A stretch of DNA of 64,000 nt from positions 248,001 to 312,000 of the forward strand of contig NZ_RJJT01000002.1 of assembly GCF_003938655.1 (NCBI RefSeq), given 5' to 3'. Positions 33,839-43,867 of this stretch are shown here, in pieces; the first letter of the stretch is position 1; every line of letters starts with the position of its first letter. The position numbers were made by a program, and so were the translations under genes. Origin of the DNA: Rhizobium pisi (lineage in GTDB: Bacteria > Pseudomonadota > Alphaproteobacteria > Rhizobiales > Rhizobiaceae). A model generated the notes under the pieces. It saw only the letters and a list, made by a program, of their open reading frames with translations. It was not told the origin of the DNA and did not search any database.

Positions 33839-34753
33839 TCAATAGCGCTCGGGAACGTATAGTTCCGGCGGCACTGGCGCCCTGATGTAATCGGCATGGC
33901 GAACGCGATCCGGCAACTCAATATCCTGCTTCGGGACATCCTCGTAAGGAATCTGCTCGAGCAGATGGGCGATGCAGTTCAGCCGGGCCCGCTTCTTGTC
34001 TACGGCCTGGACCACCCACCAGGGCGCTTCCTTGGTGTGCGTGCGCGCCAGCATTTCTTCCTTGGCCTTGGTATATTCTTCCCAGTGGACACGGCTTTCC
34101 ATATCCATCGGCGAAAGCTTCCACTGCTTCAGCGGATCGTGGATGCGCATTTTGAAGCGAAATTCCTGCTCCTCGTCGGTGATCGAAAACCAGTATTTGA
34201 TCAGCACGATCCCGGAACGGACGAGCATCCGCTCGAATTCCGGCACAGAGCGGAAGAACTCCTCGAGTTCGTCCGGGGTGCAGAAACCCATGACACGCTC
34301 GACGCCGGCGCGGTTGTACCAGCTGCGGTCGAAGAGCACCATTTCGCCGGCAGTCGGAAGATGCGGGACATAGCGCTGAAAATACCATTGATGGCGTTCC
34401 CGCTCGGTCGGCGCGGGCAGCGCGACCGTGCGGCAGACGCGCGGATTGAGCCTTTGGGTAACACGCTTGATCGCGCCGCCTTTGCCGGCAGAGTCCCGGC
34501 CTTCGAAAAGCACGACCACCTTCAGCTGCTTGTGCTGAACCCAGTCCTGCAAACGCACCAGCTCGTGCTGCAGCCGGAAGAGTTCCCGGAAATAGATCTT
34601 CCGCTCGAGTGTCTGCTCGGCCGGCTCCGACATTCCTTCGGCGACCAGATCGTCCAGTCGGTCCTCCTCCATCTGCATTTCCAGCTCCTCATCGAAGCTG
34701 TCGGCGATTTCGGCCTTTATCCGGCTAAGCTGGTCCTGATGTGTTTGAGACAT
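33839..34753 (-). CDS. ppk2: Polyphosphate kinase 2
   Basis: A 304-residue PPK2-family enzyme, which moves phosphate between polyphosphate and nucleoside diphosphates. Walker A GRDSAGKGG lies at about 85-93 and the lid/Walker B motif FDRSWYNRAGVE near 143-154. Single-domain length and the RDSAGKGGAIKR motif fit the class that makes ATP or GTP from NDPs. The ATG at 34753 follows AAAAAGGAACAGG. The N-terminal 50 residues are acidic and probably helical. It is a monocistronic gene; the usual ppk1/ppx partners are absent. Confidence 0.93.
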   Translation of the reverse strand: MSQTHQDQLSRIKAEIADSFDEELEMQMEEDRLDDLVAEGMSEPAEQTLERKIYFRELFRLQHELVRLQDWVQHKQLKVVVLFEGRDSAGKGGAIKRVTQRLNPRVCRTVALPAPTERERHQWYFQRYVPHLPTAGEMVLFDRSWYNRAGVERVMGFCTPDELEEFFRSVPEFERMLVRSGIVLIKYWFSITDEEQEFRFKMRIHDPLKQWKLSPMDMESRVHWEEYTKAKEEMLARTHTKEAPWWVVQAVDKKRARLNCIAHLLEQIPYEDVPKQDIELPDRVRHADYIRAPVPPELYVPERY

Positions 34754-34861
34754 GGCCTGTTCCTTTTTGCTTTTTTGACAGGAGCATGTCAGTGCGAAGT
34801 TTGTGTGACAGTTCTGACAACCGTCCACCGAGATGGCCCGACCCCAGCCACCGAAGCGCGT

Positions 34862-36514
34862 CTACAGCTGCCCCGCCCGGTACTGATCGACAAGGTTCCG
34901 GCATGCGCGGATCGTCAGGGCCATGACGGTGAGCGTCGTGCCGGCGATACCGCTGCCGGGAAAGGCGCTGGCATCGGTGACGATGAGGTTCGGCGCATCC
35001 CAGACCTGGTTGTAAGAGTTGAGCACCGCGGCCTCCGGGGTTTGGCCCATGCGCGCGCCGCCCGTCTCGTGAATTGCCGCGCCCATGCACATGGTCTTGC
35101 GGAACCATTTGCGGAACATGAAACGGCTGAAGGCATCGGCGTCGGGGAAGGCACCCTTGCCCATCTCCTTGAGGCCTGTGGGCGAGCCGATGAATTCGAG
35201 GTCGCCGCCAACTTCCCTGACCATGGCGATGAGCGTCTCCTCCTGACGGCTGAGCAGCGCCCGTTCCTCCTCCTGCATGACGCAGCGGATATGCGGCACG
35301 GGAATGTTCCAGGCATCCCTGCGCCTGGCATCGAGGGTGATGCGATTGTCGGCGTAGGGCAGCATTCGGCCAAAGCCGAAGAAGGCGAGACGCGCATCGG
35401 TGTGCTCCGAGACCGGCGCGCGACCGACGCTGCCCTGGTAATCGAAATCGCCGCGGGCAACGTCACCTTCGCCGAAGCGGGGAATGAAGATCCCGCCTGA
35501 CGGATTGTAGAATGGGTCGGTTGGTGCGGAATCGTCGTGCGCCCAACCTTTGGCTTTGGAAAAGGAGCCGAAGGCGAGGCAGGGAAGCTGGTCCATGAAA
35601 TAGCGGCCGAGAGCGCCCGAGCTGTTGCCGAGCCCATCGGGATGTTTCGCCGAAGCCGAATTCAGGAGCAGCCGCACGCTCTCGATCGGCGAGGCCGAGA
35701 GCACCACTGTCGCGGCGTGGGCGGTCGATACCTCGCCGGTGTTGCGATCGATGAACTCAGCGCCGGTGGCGCGGCCGGTTTTCTCGTCCGTGGTGATGCC
35801 GCGAACGACGGCATCGTAACGGATCGTCAGCCGGCCGCTGGCCTTTGCTTCGCGCAGTGGCCGCGGCATGCGGTCGGCGTCGGGCGCGATATAGCGCCAC
35901 GAGATGACGTGCCGCTCCGGCCAGCGGCTTTCGACCGCCTGCTTGAAGGTCTGTTCGGCGGGCGTCAGGCTTGCCGGCTTCGCATAGACGCCGTCCGGCA
36001 GGGTCGGCACGTTGTCCTTATTGCCGTAAAGCCCGAGATAGGCCTCCACCTCGTCGTAGAAAGGCGCCAGCTCGTCATAGGAGACCGGCCAGTCGACGCC
36101 CTTTCCGGCGCGTGTGTGGATCTTGAAATCGTCGTCGGTCCAGCGCAGCAGCACCCGCCCGAAACTGTGGAGGCGCCCGCCGCCCTGGCGGCCGCGGATC
36201 CAGAGGAAGGGTTCGCCCTTCGGCGTCGTATAGGGGTTCTTGCGATCGTTGACGAAGAAATGGCTGAAGCGTTCGGTGAAAAACGCCGCGCGCGCCTGGA
36301 TCGGCTGGCCCTTGAGGGTCGCGCGCGCGCGCTCCCAGATATTGATGCTGCTTGCCGGCGCCTTCTTGCGCGCCGGGTCGAAATCCCCAGGCCCGACGGC
36401 GGGACCCGCCTCGAGCAGCAGCACCGACAGCCCTTGCGCCGTCAGTTCTTTTACCGCGAAGGAACCCGCCGCGCCGGAGCCGATCACCAGCGCATCATAG
36501 ACGATCTCAGGCAT
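34862..36514 (-). CDS. GMC-family FAD oxidoreductase (probable sugar/glycoside oxidase)
   Basis: A 550-residue flavoprotein. The FAD-binding GSGAAGSFAVKEL lies at about 12-24 and LLLEAG follows. The C-terminal HETGGARMG (His near residue 465) and SGIAGTTLTVMALTIR form the active site and FAD closing loop. This C-terminal form is shared with gluconate 2-dehydrogenase, glucoside 3-dehydrogenase and pyranose-oxidase-like enzymes. It is last in an operon with a complete MalFGK-type importer and a TIM-barrel isomerase, so oxidation of an imported sugar or glycoside, possibly at C3, is a reasonable inference. No signal peptide is seen, which implies a cytoplasmic enzyme. Confidence 0.85.
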   Translation of the reverse strand: MPEIVYDALVIGSGAAGSFAVKELTAQGLSVLLLEAGPAVGPGDFDPARKKAPASSINIWERARATLKGQPIQARAAFFTERFSHFFVNDRKNPYTTPKGEPFLWIRGRQGGGRLHSFGRVLLRWTDDDFKIHTRAGKGVDWPVSYDELAPFYDEVEAYLGLYGNKDNVPTLPDGVYAKPASLTPAEQTFKQAVESRWPERHVISWRYIAPDADRMPRPLREAKASGRLTIRYDAVVRGITTDEKTGRATGAEFIDRNTGEVSTAHAATVVLSASPIESVRLLLNSASAKHPDGLGNSSGALGRYFMDQLPCLAFGSFSKAKGWAHDDSAPTDPFYNPSGGIFIPRFGEGDVARGDFDYQGSVGRAPVSEHTDARLAFFGFGRMLPYADNRITLDARRRDAWNIPVPHIRCVMQEEERALLSRQEETLIAMVREVGGDLEFIGSPTGLKEMGKGAFPDADAFSRFMFRKWFRKTMCMGAAIHETGGARMGQTPEAAVLNSYNQVWDAPNLIVTDASAFPGSGIAGTTLTVMALTIRACRNLVDQYRAGQL

Positions 36515-36597
36515 GTCTTTTCAAATCCTGTCCTGGAGCAATCCTCAAAACGACGCGAAGCGCGTGCGGAATTGCGGGAAAACAAAGGGATGGCGCG

Positions 36598-37680
<1,083 letters not shown>

Positions 37681-37687
37681 GGAAGCG

Positions 37688-38572
37688 TTACCCCTTGACT
37701 GCGCCGGCCGCGATGCCGCGCACGAACCAGCGGCCGGACAGGAAATAGATGGCGAGCGGAACGATGGCGGTCAGGATGGTCGCCGCCATGTTCACATTGT
37801 AGGTCCGCTCGCCCATCGTGGTGTTGACGATATTGTTGAGCTGCACGGTCATCGGCAGGTTGTCGCGCCCGGCGAAGACGAGACCGAGCAGGAAATCGTT
37901 CCAGATGCCGGTGAATTGTAGCATGGAGACGACCACGACCATCGGCACGGCGATCGGCAGCATGATCTCGAAAAAGATGCGCCAGAAGCCCGCACCGTCG
38001 ACGCGTGCCGCCTTGCAGAGTTCCTCCGGGACGCTGACGAAATAGTTGCGGAAGAGCAGCGTCACCAGCGGCAGGCCGAAGATGACGTGGACGAGAATGA
38101 TGCCGGCGAGCGAATTGTAGAGATCGATATTCGCCATCGCCCGGACCATCGGATAGAGGAAGATCTGGTAGGGGATGAGGCCGCCGGCCATCAGCAGACC
38201 GAAGAGCAGGTTTGCCCCGCGCGGGCGCCAGAGCGACAGTGCATAGCCGTTGACGGCGCCGATGAAGACCGAGAGCGCCACCGAGGGAAGGGTGATTGCC
38301 ACCGAATTCCAGAAGCCGCTGCGAATACCGACGCAGACTGTTCCCATGCAGGCGCCCGACCATGCGGTCATCCAGGCGGAAAAATCGAGCCTGGCCGGCA
38401 GGGCGAATATCTCTCCGAGCCGGATTTCGTCCATGGACTTCAGCGAAGTGACGACCATGGTGTAGAGCGGCAAAAGGAAGAACAGCGCTGCGACAACAAG
38501 GAAGGTATAGAGACCAATGCGCCCGGCGGTGATCTGTACCGGCTTCGGGCCGTTTGGATGAGGATCGGCCAT
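37688..38572 (-). CDS. Sugar ABC transporter permease, MalG type
   Basis: A 294-residue inner-membrane protein with about six spans. The cytoplasmic EAA loop reads ELCKAARVDGAGFWRIFFEI, the contact with the ATPase. The C-terminus (FVRGIAAGAVKG) is typical of MalG/CUT1 permeases. Its start overlaps the stop of the MalF-type gene, so the pair is translationally coupled. Confidence 0.93.
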   Translation of the reverse strand: MADPHPNGPKPVQITAGRIGLYTFLVVAALFFLLPLYTMVVTSLKSMDEIRLGEIFALPARLDFSAWMTAWSGACMGTVCVGIRSGFWNSVAITLPSVALSVFIGAVNGYALSLWRPRGANLLFGLLMAGGLIPYQIFLYPMVRAMANIDLYNSLAGIILVHVIFGLPLVTLLFRNYFVSVPEELCKAARVDGAGFWRIFFEIMLPIAVPMVVVVSMLQFTGIWNDFLLGLVFAGRDNLPMTVQLNNIVNTTMGERTYNVNMAATILTAIVPLAIYFLSGRWFVRGIAAGAVKG

Positions 38573-39459
38573 TACGCGGCTCCCTTCGCTTTGCCGCGCA
38601 TGTGCATCGCGTAGCGGAACGGGGCGACGGCGATAATCACGCCGAGGACGAGCACCGTCGCGCCGGCTGTCGCAAGGCCGAGGTTCTGGCGCCCGAACAG
38701 ATTGTCCATGATGAATTTCGCCGGCACTTCCGTTGCATTGCCGGGGCCGCCATTGGTCATGGCGACGACGATGTCATAGGTCTTGATCACACCCATGGCG
38801 AGCAGCATGCCGGCGGCGGCCAGCGCCGGCCCGAGCTGCGGCAGGATGATCGAGACGTAGATGCGCCAGACGGGAATGCCGTCGATCCGCGCCGCCTTCC
38901 ATTGCTCGGCCTCGATGCCGCGCATGCCGGCGAGCGCAATGACCATGACAAGCCCCGCGCCCTGCCAGACGCCAGCGAGCACCAGCGCATAGATCGCCAT
39001 GTCGCGATTGACGACCCAATCGAGGACGAAGCTTTCCCAGCCAAGCGACCGCACGCTTGCCTGAATGCCGAGTGTGGGATTGAGCATCCATTGCCAGATC
39101 AGCCCCGTCACCACGAAGGACATGGCATAGGGATAAAGGAATATGGTCCTGAAGGCGCTTTCGAAACGGATCTTGCGGTCCAGTGCTGCGGCCAGCAGGA
39201 AGCCGAGCAGCAGGCAGCCCGCGACGTAAAGGACGCCGAAGATCAGCACGTTTTGCAGCGAGGCCAGCCATTTGGCGGAAGAGAAGAGCTTCGAATACTG
39301 CGCAAAGCCGACATAGATCGAAGATGGAAACAGCGTCGAATTGGTGAACGACAGCCGGATCGACCAGGCCATGGTGCCGATAAAGACTGCGACCGCGACA
39401 AACCATGTCGGCAGCAGCGCGATGGTGGCGGAAAGATTGGCTTTGCGTTTGATGGACAT
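38572..39459 (-). CDS. Sugar ABC transporter permease, MalF type
   Basis: A 295-residue permease with six or so hydrophobic spans and the EAA loop EQWKAARIDGIPVWRIYVSI followed by PQLGP. It is the CUT1 partner of the MalG-type permease. I choose the ATG at 39459 (MSIKRKANLSATIALLPTWF), which places the first membrane span normally; a TTG 15 codons earlier is possible. A strong hairpin separates it from the binding-protein gene. Confidence 0.92.
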   Translation of the reverse strand: MSIKRKANLSATIALLPTWFVAVAVFIGTMAWSIRLSFTNSTLFPSSIYVGFAQYSKLFSSAKWLASLQNVLIFGVLYVAGCLLLGFLLAAALDRKIRFESAFRTIFLYPYAMSFVVTGLIWQWMLNPTLGIQASVRSLGWESFVLDWVVNRDMAIYALVLAGVWQGAGLVMVIALAGMRGIEAEQWKAARIDGIPVWRIYVSIILPQLGPALAAAGMLLAMGVIKTYDIVVAMTNGGPGNATEVPAKFIMDNLFGRQNLGLATAGATVLVLGVIIAVAPFRYAMHMRGKAKGAA

Positions 39460-39520
39460 CGGCCAGCTCGTTGACGGGAAAACGGGGCACAGGCTGCCAT
39501 GCAAGGTGACGGCCCGGCAG

Positions 39521-39551
39521 CCGTGGCGTCGGGATCAACCCGACGCCACGG
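39521..39551 (-). terminator. Perfect hairpin between binding-protein and permease genes
   Basis: A 13-bp stem (39521-39533 with 39539-39551, CCGTGGCGTCGGG) closes a 5-base loop. It lies just after the binding-protein stop on the minus strand. No T-run follows. It probably protects the binding-protein message and lowers expression of the permeases. Confidence 0.55.
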
Positions 39552-39559
39552 GCACGATC

Positions 39560-40792
39560 CTACTCGAAGATGGCGAAGAAGTTCTTGGCCGCAGCGCCTG
39601 CGTCGTCCGAACCGCCGCTCCAGTATTCGTCGACGAAATCGTCGAGCGCGCCGACCTGCTGGGGCGTTAGCACGATCGCCTGGTCCGGCACGATGGCGTC
39701 GGCACTCATCAGTTCGGCGCCCTTCTGGGCACAGGTATCCAGTTTAGACTTGTCAACATCGGAGCGCATCGGCACCGAGCCCTTCTTGAGGGCGAATTCA
39801 ACCTGGACTGTCGGGTCCATGACGACTTCGGCGAGCAGTTTCTGCGCCTTGTCGGTCGCAGCATTGCCCGTTTTGGGGAACCAGAGGGAGTCGGCGATAT
39901 AGACCATGCCCTTCGATTCCGGTGCGATCATGCAGCCGTAATCCTTGCCCGGCACCTTGCCGGCAACGGTGAACTCGCCCTTTGCCCAGTCGCCCATGAA
40001 CTGCACGCCGGCCTTGGCGGTGATCAGCATGGCGGTCGCGTCGTTCCAGTTGCGGCCGGCAGCGCCGGCATCGACATAGCCGCGCAGCTTGCCGAGGATT
40101 GCGAGCGTCTTCTTCGCGCCCTCGACGGATGCCTCGCTCTTGTCCTTGTCGGCATAGATCTTCAGGAAGCCGTCGATCCCGACCTGCGAGAGCAGGATCA
40201 TGTTGAAGACCTTGGTCTGCTGCCAGGGCTGACCACCCCAGGCGACCGGGACGACGCCGGCAGCCTTCAGCTTATCGAGATCGGCGAAGAACTCGTCCCA
40301 GGTCTTGGGCTCCTGCGAAATACCGGCCTTATCGAAGGCCTCCTTGGAATAGAAGACCCAGCTTTCGCCATGGGCTCCGGTGGGCGCCAGATAGACCTTG
40401 CCGTCATAGGAAATGAGATCCTGGATCGATTTCGGCAGGGCGTCGGCCCATTTACCGGCGGCGGCCACGTCATCGATCGGATTGAACAGGCCCTGGCTGA
40501 CGAAATCGGCGGCTGCGAGGCCAATGACGCCCTGCTTGGCGCCGGGCGCGTCACCCGCGACGATACGGTTCTGGAAAGCGGCATCGGCTGCGCCGAAACC
40601 AGCGATCGAGGAATCTTTCCAGACGCCGCCGCGCTTTTCGAATTCCGTCTTGATGACGTTCAGGGCCGCCGCCTCGCCGCCCGACGTCCAGGACGACATG
40701 ATCTCGATCGTCGGCTTGTCCTCGGCATGCGCCGAGGCGAAAAAACCGGCAAGTGCCACGCCGGCAAGAAAGAGCTTCATCATGGTCTTCAT
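39560..40792 (-). CDS. Sugar ABC transporter substrate-binding protein
   Basis: A 410-residue SBP_bac_1 protein with a signal peptide of about 23 residues ending AHA. The mature part has IEIMSSWTSGGEAAALNVIK and a ligand-cleft pattern (WGGQPWQQTKVFN, MGDWAKGEF) typical of oligosaccharide or glycoside binders such as the GtsA/ThuE groups. GAGGTGG precedes the ATG. It is second in the operon after the TIM-barrel gene and supplies the MalFGK-type importer. The ligand is not readable from sequence. Confidence 0.92.
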   Translation of the reverse strand: MKTMMKLFLAGVALAGFFASAHAEDKPTIEIMSSWTSGGEAAALNVIKTEFEKRGGVWKDSSIAGFGAADAAFQNRIVAGDAPGAKQGVIGLAAADFVSQGLFNPIDDVAAAGKWADALPKSIQDLISYDGKVYLAPTGAHGESWVFYSKEAFDKAGISQEPKTWDEFFADLDKLKAAGVVPVAWGGQPWQQTKVFNMILLSQVGIDGFLKIYADKDKSEASVEGAKKTLAILGKLRGYVDAGAAGRNWNDATAMLITAKAGVQFMGDWAKGEFTVAGKVPGKDYGCMIAPESKGMVYIADSLWFPKTGNAATDKAQKLLAEVVMDPTVQVEFALKKGSVPMRSDVDKSKLDTCAQKGAELMSADAIVPDQAIVLTPQQVGALDDFVDEYWSGGSDDAGAAAKNFFAIFE

Positions 40793-40849
40793 AGATCCAC
40801 CTCTTGAAAATGCCCTCTTTGCGGGGCGTTTGTTGTCTTGGAATTGTTG

Positions 40850-41803
40850 TCAGCGATAGATCGGCAGGAGCGCCTGCCGGACGAGCGTAAGCCCGTTGGC
40901 GATGTCGCGGACGGGATCGGGCGCGGCATCGAGTTCGAGGATCGCCCAGCCTTCATAGGCCCGGTCGCGCAGCAGCCGGATCCAGGCCGGCCAGTCGACC
41001 CGTCCGAGGCCGAAACTGCAGAAGTAGGGCTGGTGGCTTTCGTGGATGTGTCTGTCGATCGGCGTGTCGACCGGCATCGGGCCGATCGCATCCTTCCAGT
41101 GGGCGATGATCATGCGTTCGTGATGGCGATCGACGAGCTGGACGGGATCGGAGCCGGCAACGATGATATGGGCCGTATCAGGGCACATATGCACATAGGC
41201 CGGATCGGTGAGCATCATCATCAGGTCGACGTCGCGCGCACTGGCAAAGATCGAGTGCGCCTCAGTGTGCAGTGCAAGCCGCACGCCCCTGGCAAAAAGG
41301 ATCGCACCGAGCCGGTTGAGGAAGTCGGCAATCACTTTGGCGCGGTCGAAATCGTGGAACTGCACCGGCTGGGCGCCGAGCGTCTGGCGTAAGGGCCCGC
41401 CGATCACCATGATGTCGCTGCCGCAGGCCTTCAGGAAATCGGCATAGCGCTCCGCCTTGTCGATCAGCGCACGCTGGGCCTCGGGGTCGGCAAAGTCGCC
41501 GGCCGCTTCGAGCTCGGCGAAGAAGCCGCTGCACAGAGTCAGGCCGCGCCTTGCCAGCTCGGCCCCGAAGGCGTCGACGGAACCATAGGTCTTGATGGCG
41601 TCCTGCCAGTTGAAGGGAGAGAAGGTCAGCTCGACGCCGGTGACGCCGGAGGCCTGGACGCTGTCGAGTATCTTGTCCCAGAAGGCTCGCGGCTCGCCGC
41701 GCGCATGGTCGACGATCGCTTCATGGCTGTCGACGCCCCAGAAACCGGGATGGAAGAATGTCACGAGATCGACGCCGAAGCGCAGCCTGTCGCCAGTAGC
41801 CAT
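40850..41803 (-). CDS. Sugar phosphate isomerase/epimerase-like TIM-barrel enzyme
   Basis: A 317-residue AP_endonuc_2/xylose-isomerase-like barrel. Candidate metal ligands are in LALHTEAHSIF (Glu), MCPDTAHI (Asp/His), IAHWKDA (His) and ILELDAA (Glu), the usual four-ligand set. Such proteins epimerise ketoses or carry out elimination and hydration on 3-keto sugars. It is first in the LacI-controlled operon that also makes a GMC oxidoreductase, suggesting that it works on the oxidised sugar. Confidence 0.85.
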   Translation of the reverse strand: MATGDRLRFGVDLVTFFHPGFWGVDSHEAIVDHARGEPRAFWDKILDSVQASGVTGVELTFSPFNWQDAIKTYGSVDAFGAELARRGLTLCSGFFAELEAAGDFADPEAQRALIDKAERYADFLKACGSDIMVIGGPLRQTLGAQPVQFHDFDRAKVIADFLNRLGAILFARGVRLALHTEAHSIFASARDVDLMMMLTDPAYVHMCPDTAHIIVAGSDPVQLVDRHHERMIIAHWKDAIGPMPVDTPIDRHIHESHQPYFCSFGLGRVDWPAWIRLLRDRAYEGWAILELDAAPDPVRDIANGLTLVRQALLPIYR

Positions 41804-41892
41804 AACCTATCCATTTCCTAAGGCATGGCCTACCCGCGTGCGGAAGGATGTTCCGCATCCAATAAGCCATGGATTTTCAACGCATTAAGGAT

Positions 41893-41908
41893 TGGCAATC
41901 GTTTGCCA
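41893..41908. promoter_or_regulatory. LacI-type operator 1
   Basis: TGGCAATCGTTTGCCA is a near-perfect palindrome with the central CG typical of LacI-family sites. It lies between the TIM-barrel gene and the divergent LacI gene, about 85 bp before the former's start. Confidence 0.72.
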
Positions 41909-41951
41909 TGACCAAATGATAATCAAGCTGGTTTTTTAAGCAAGCGATTTT

Positions 41952-41967
41952 TGGCAAACGTTTGCTA
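41952..41967. promoter_or_regulatory. LacI-type operator 2
   Basis: TGGCAAACGTTTGCTA is a second palindrome with a central CG. Its centre is 59 bp from the first site, close to a whole number of helical turns, which would allow looping by one repressor tetramer over both divergent promoters. Confidence 0.72.
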
Positions 41968-42024
41968 TAAATCGTCGCCTGCCTTAAAGTTGCAAATCGA
42001 AGCATCCGGAAGAGAGAAGCAAAA

Positions 42025-43095
42025 GTGAACAAAAACAAGGATGTGGCCGGAGAGGAGCAATCGGGCGCGTTGATGGCCGATGTTGCGCGGCTCGCCGGCG
42101 TGGCGATCTCGACGGTCAGCCGGGCGCTTGCCAATCCCGGGCGGGTCAACGAAAAGACCCGCGCCAAGATCAATGCGGCAGCGAGACAGCTCGGCTATAC
42201 GCCGAATGCCATGGCGCGCGGTCTGAGAGTTGGCAAATCCAACATCGTCATGATCATCCTGCCGGGATCGCTTTATTACGGTGTCTCCCAGATTATTCCG
42301 CAGGTTCTGCAGAGCATCAACAAGTCGCTCATTCAGGGCGGCTACAACCTGATGATCGCCAACCTCGACCGCGACGAGATTTCCGAACGGCATATTCTCG
42401 ACCTCGCCTTCGGCGGCAGCGTGCGAGGGGCCATCATCCTGTCGTCGAAGCTTCCTGAAGTGGACGGACGCTCGCTTGCCGGTTCCGGCCTGCCGATCGT
42501 TTCAATGCTGCTCGACATGAGCGATGCGGGCCTGCAGAGCGTCGTGACCAACGACCGTGAGGCGGTGCGCGATGTCACGGCCGAACTCATCCGGCTGGGC
42601 CACCGACGGTTCTTCTATCTGGCAGGGCCTGAAGACAATTATCACGATGTCGAACGTTATGCCGGCGTGCTCGAGGCGCTCGGGGCGGCGGGATTGTCCG
42701 AGGAGCTGGTGCATCGTTCGGGCGGTCAGCTCGATTATCAACACGGCTTCGACATAGGCGTTCAGGCAGCGGATGATTTCGTGCAGCTGACCGAGAAGCC
42801 GACGGCAGTCATCGCCACCAGCGACGACATGGCCATCTCATTTGTCAGCCGGATCCAGCGTACGGGCTTGAGCATTCCCGATGATCTCTCGGTCGTCTCC
42901 TTCGACGGCTCGCCCGTCTGCGAATTCTCCTCCCCGCCGCTCTCGACGATCGAGCAGCCGGTGGAAGAGATGGGACGCGCGGCGGTCGATCTCCTGCTCG
43001 ATGCCATTGACCAGCGGCAAAAAGCGGGGAAAGTCCGCACCGTTATCCGCAGCAAGCTTATTCTGCGGGAGAGCGTCGCTCCTCCGAGGAGCTGA
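42025..43095 (+). CDS. LacI-family repressor of the GMC/ABC operon
   Basis: A 356-residue regulator with the classical helix-turn-helix (MADVARLAGVAISTVSRALA) and hinge (GYTPNAMARGLRVGKS), then a sugar-sensing domain. It starts at GTG 42025 after GGAAGAGAG. It is divergent from the operon it probably controls and has two well-formed operators in the spacer. The inducer should be the imported sugar or its oxidised product. Confidence 0.93.
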   Translation: MNKNKDVAGEEQSGALMADVARLAGVAISTVSRALANPGRVNEKTRAKINAAARQLGYTPNAMARGLRVGKSNIVMIILPGSLYYGVSQIIPQVLQSINKSLIQGGYNLMIANLDRDEISERHILDLAFGGSVRGAIILSSKLPEVDGRSLAGSGLPIVSMLLDMSDAGLQSVVTNDREAVRDVTAELIRLGHRRFFYLAGPEDNYHDVERYAGVLEALGAAGLSEELVHRSGGQLDYQHGFDIGVQAADDFVQLTEKPTAVIATSDDMAISFVSRIQRTGLSIPDDLSVVSFDGSPVCEFSSPPLSTIEQPVEEMGRAAVDLLLDAIDQRQKAGKVRTVIRSKLILRESVAPPRS

Positions 43096-43136
43096 CGGAG
43101 CCGGCCCCTCCGCGGAACGTCGATGGCGATGTCTCG

Positions 43137-43271
43137 ATGAGGCTTGATGCCGAAACGGGAACCCTTGAGCAGATCTTGCTCTCGGCCGAAGCCTGGGCGA
43201 GAGAAGCACGCGCGATGGGAGGCGCTGTTTCCAAAAACGCTTTGCTCTTCGATGGATTCTATTTCGTCTAG
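43137..43271 (+). CDS. Small ORF of doubtful status (44 aa)
   Basis: An ATG (43137) to TAG (43269-43271) frame reads MRLDAETGTLEQILLSAEAW and ends ALLFDGFYFV. Coding bias is moderate, and no clear ribosome site is present. The rest of the 350-bp spacer between the LacI and biotin-carrier genes (43096-43447) shows no other gene. It might be a degraded end of a dehydrogenase or carboxylase-type gene. Confidence 0.22.
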   Translation: MRLDAETGTLEQILLSAEAWAREARAMGGAVSKNALLFDGFYFV

Positions 43272-43447
43272 CCGGGCTGGCTGCCATCAAGAACGTCAAG
43301 CGACAGGTCCCCATAGGGCGCGGATTGCGCTCCATCAAAACTTCGTCTGACCCCATCAGTCGACACGTCGTGCTACGAAAATCACAACACCGGGCGATCT
43401 GAAACTTCGGCTATGCGCGGTGGAATTTTGAAATTCCGAGCACGCAC

Positions 43448-43867
43448 ATGGACCTCTCGAAGATCAAGACGCTGATCGACTTTGTCGGACGATCGAACAT
43501 TACCGAGCTGACTGTGACGGAAAAGGACGTGACGGTTCGGATTTTCCGAACCGCGACGGGGCAGGAGGCTGTCGCCGAACTCGAGCAAAGGCCGAGATCA
43601 ATCGTCGATGCGCCTTCGAGCGGCGAGAAACCGTCCCATGTAGTGAAGGCGCCCGTCTTCGGCGTTCTGCACAGGGCCCCGGCGCCCGGGGAGCCGCCAT
43701 TCGTCGCAATCGGCGACGCTGTTGAGGAGGGGCAGACGCTTTTTATCATCGAAGCGATGAAGGTCTTCAACACGATCGCCGCGCCGCTGTCCGGGTGCAT
43801 CACGCGCCTGACCGAAATCGACGGCGGCGAGGTCGAGACCGGCGAGCTGCTGGCGGAGATTGCCTGA
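43448..43867 (+). CDS. accB: Biotin carboxyl carrier protein
   Basis: A 139-residue AccB-like protein. The N-terminal helix (MDLSKIKTLIDFVGRSNITE) matches the AccB start. The C-terminal biotinyl domain carries IEAMKVFN with the acceptor Lys at 105. It carries carboxybiotin between the biotin carboxylase encoded next and a carboxyl acceptor. It opens a tightly coupled operon of biotin carboxylase, a second carrier-like protein and PxpB/PxpC. Because a plasmid operon lacks accA/accD, fatty-acid synthesis is an unlikely role; a dedicated catabolic carboxylase is more likely. Confidence 0.88.
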   Translation: MDLSKIKTLIDFVGRSNITELTVTEKDVTVRIFRTATGQEAVAELEQRPRSIVDAPSSGEKPSHVVKAPVFGVLHRAPAPGEPPFVAIGDAVEEGQTLFIIEAMKVFNTIAAPLSGCITRLTEIDGGEVETGELLAEIA

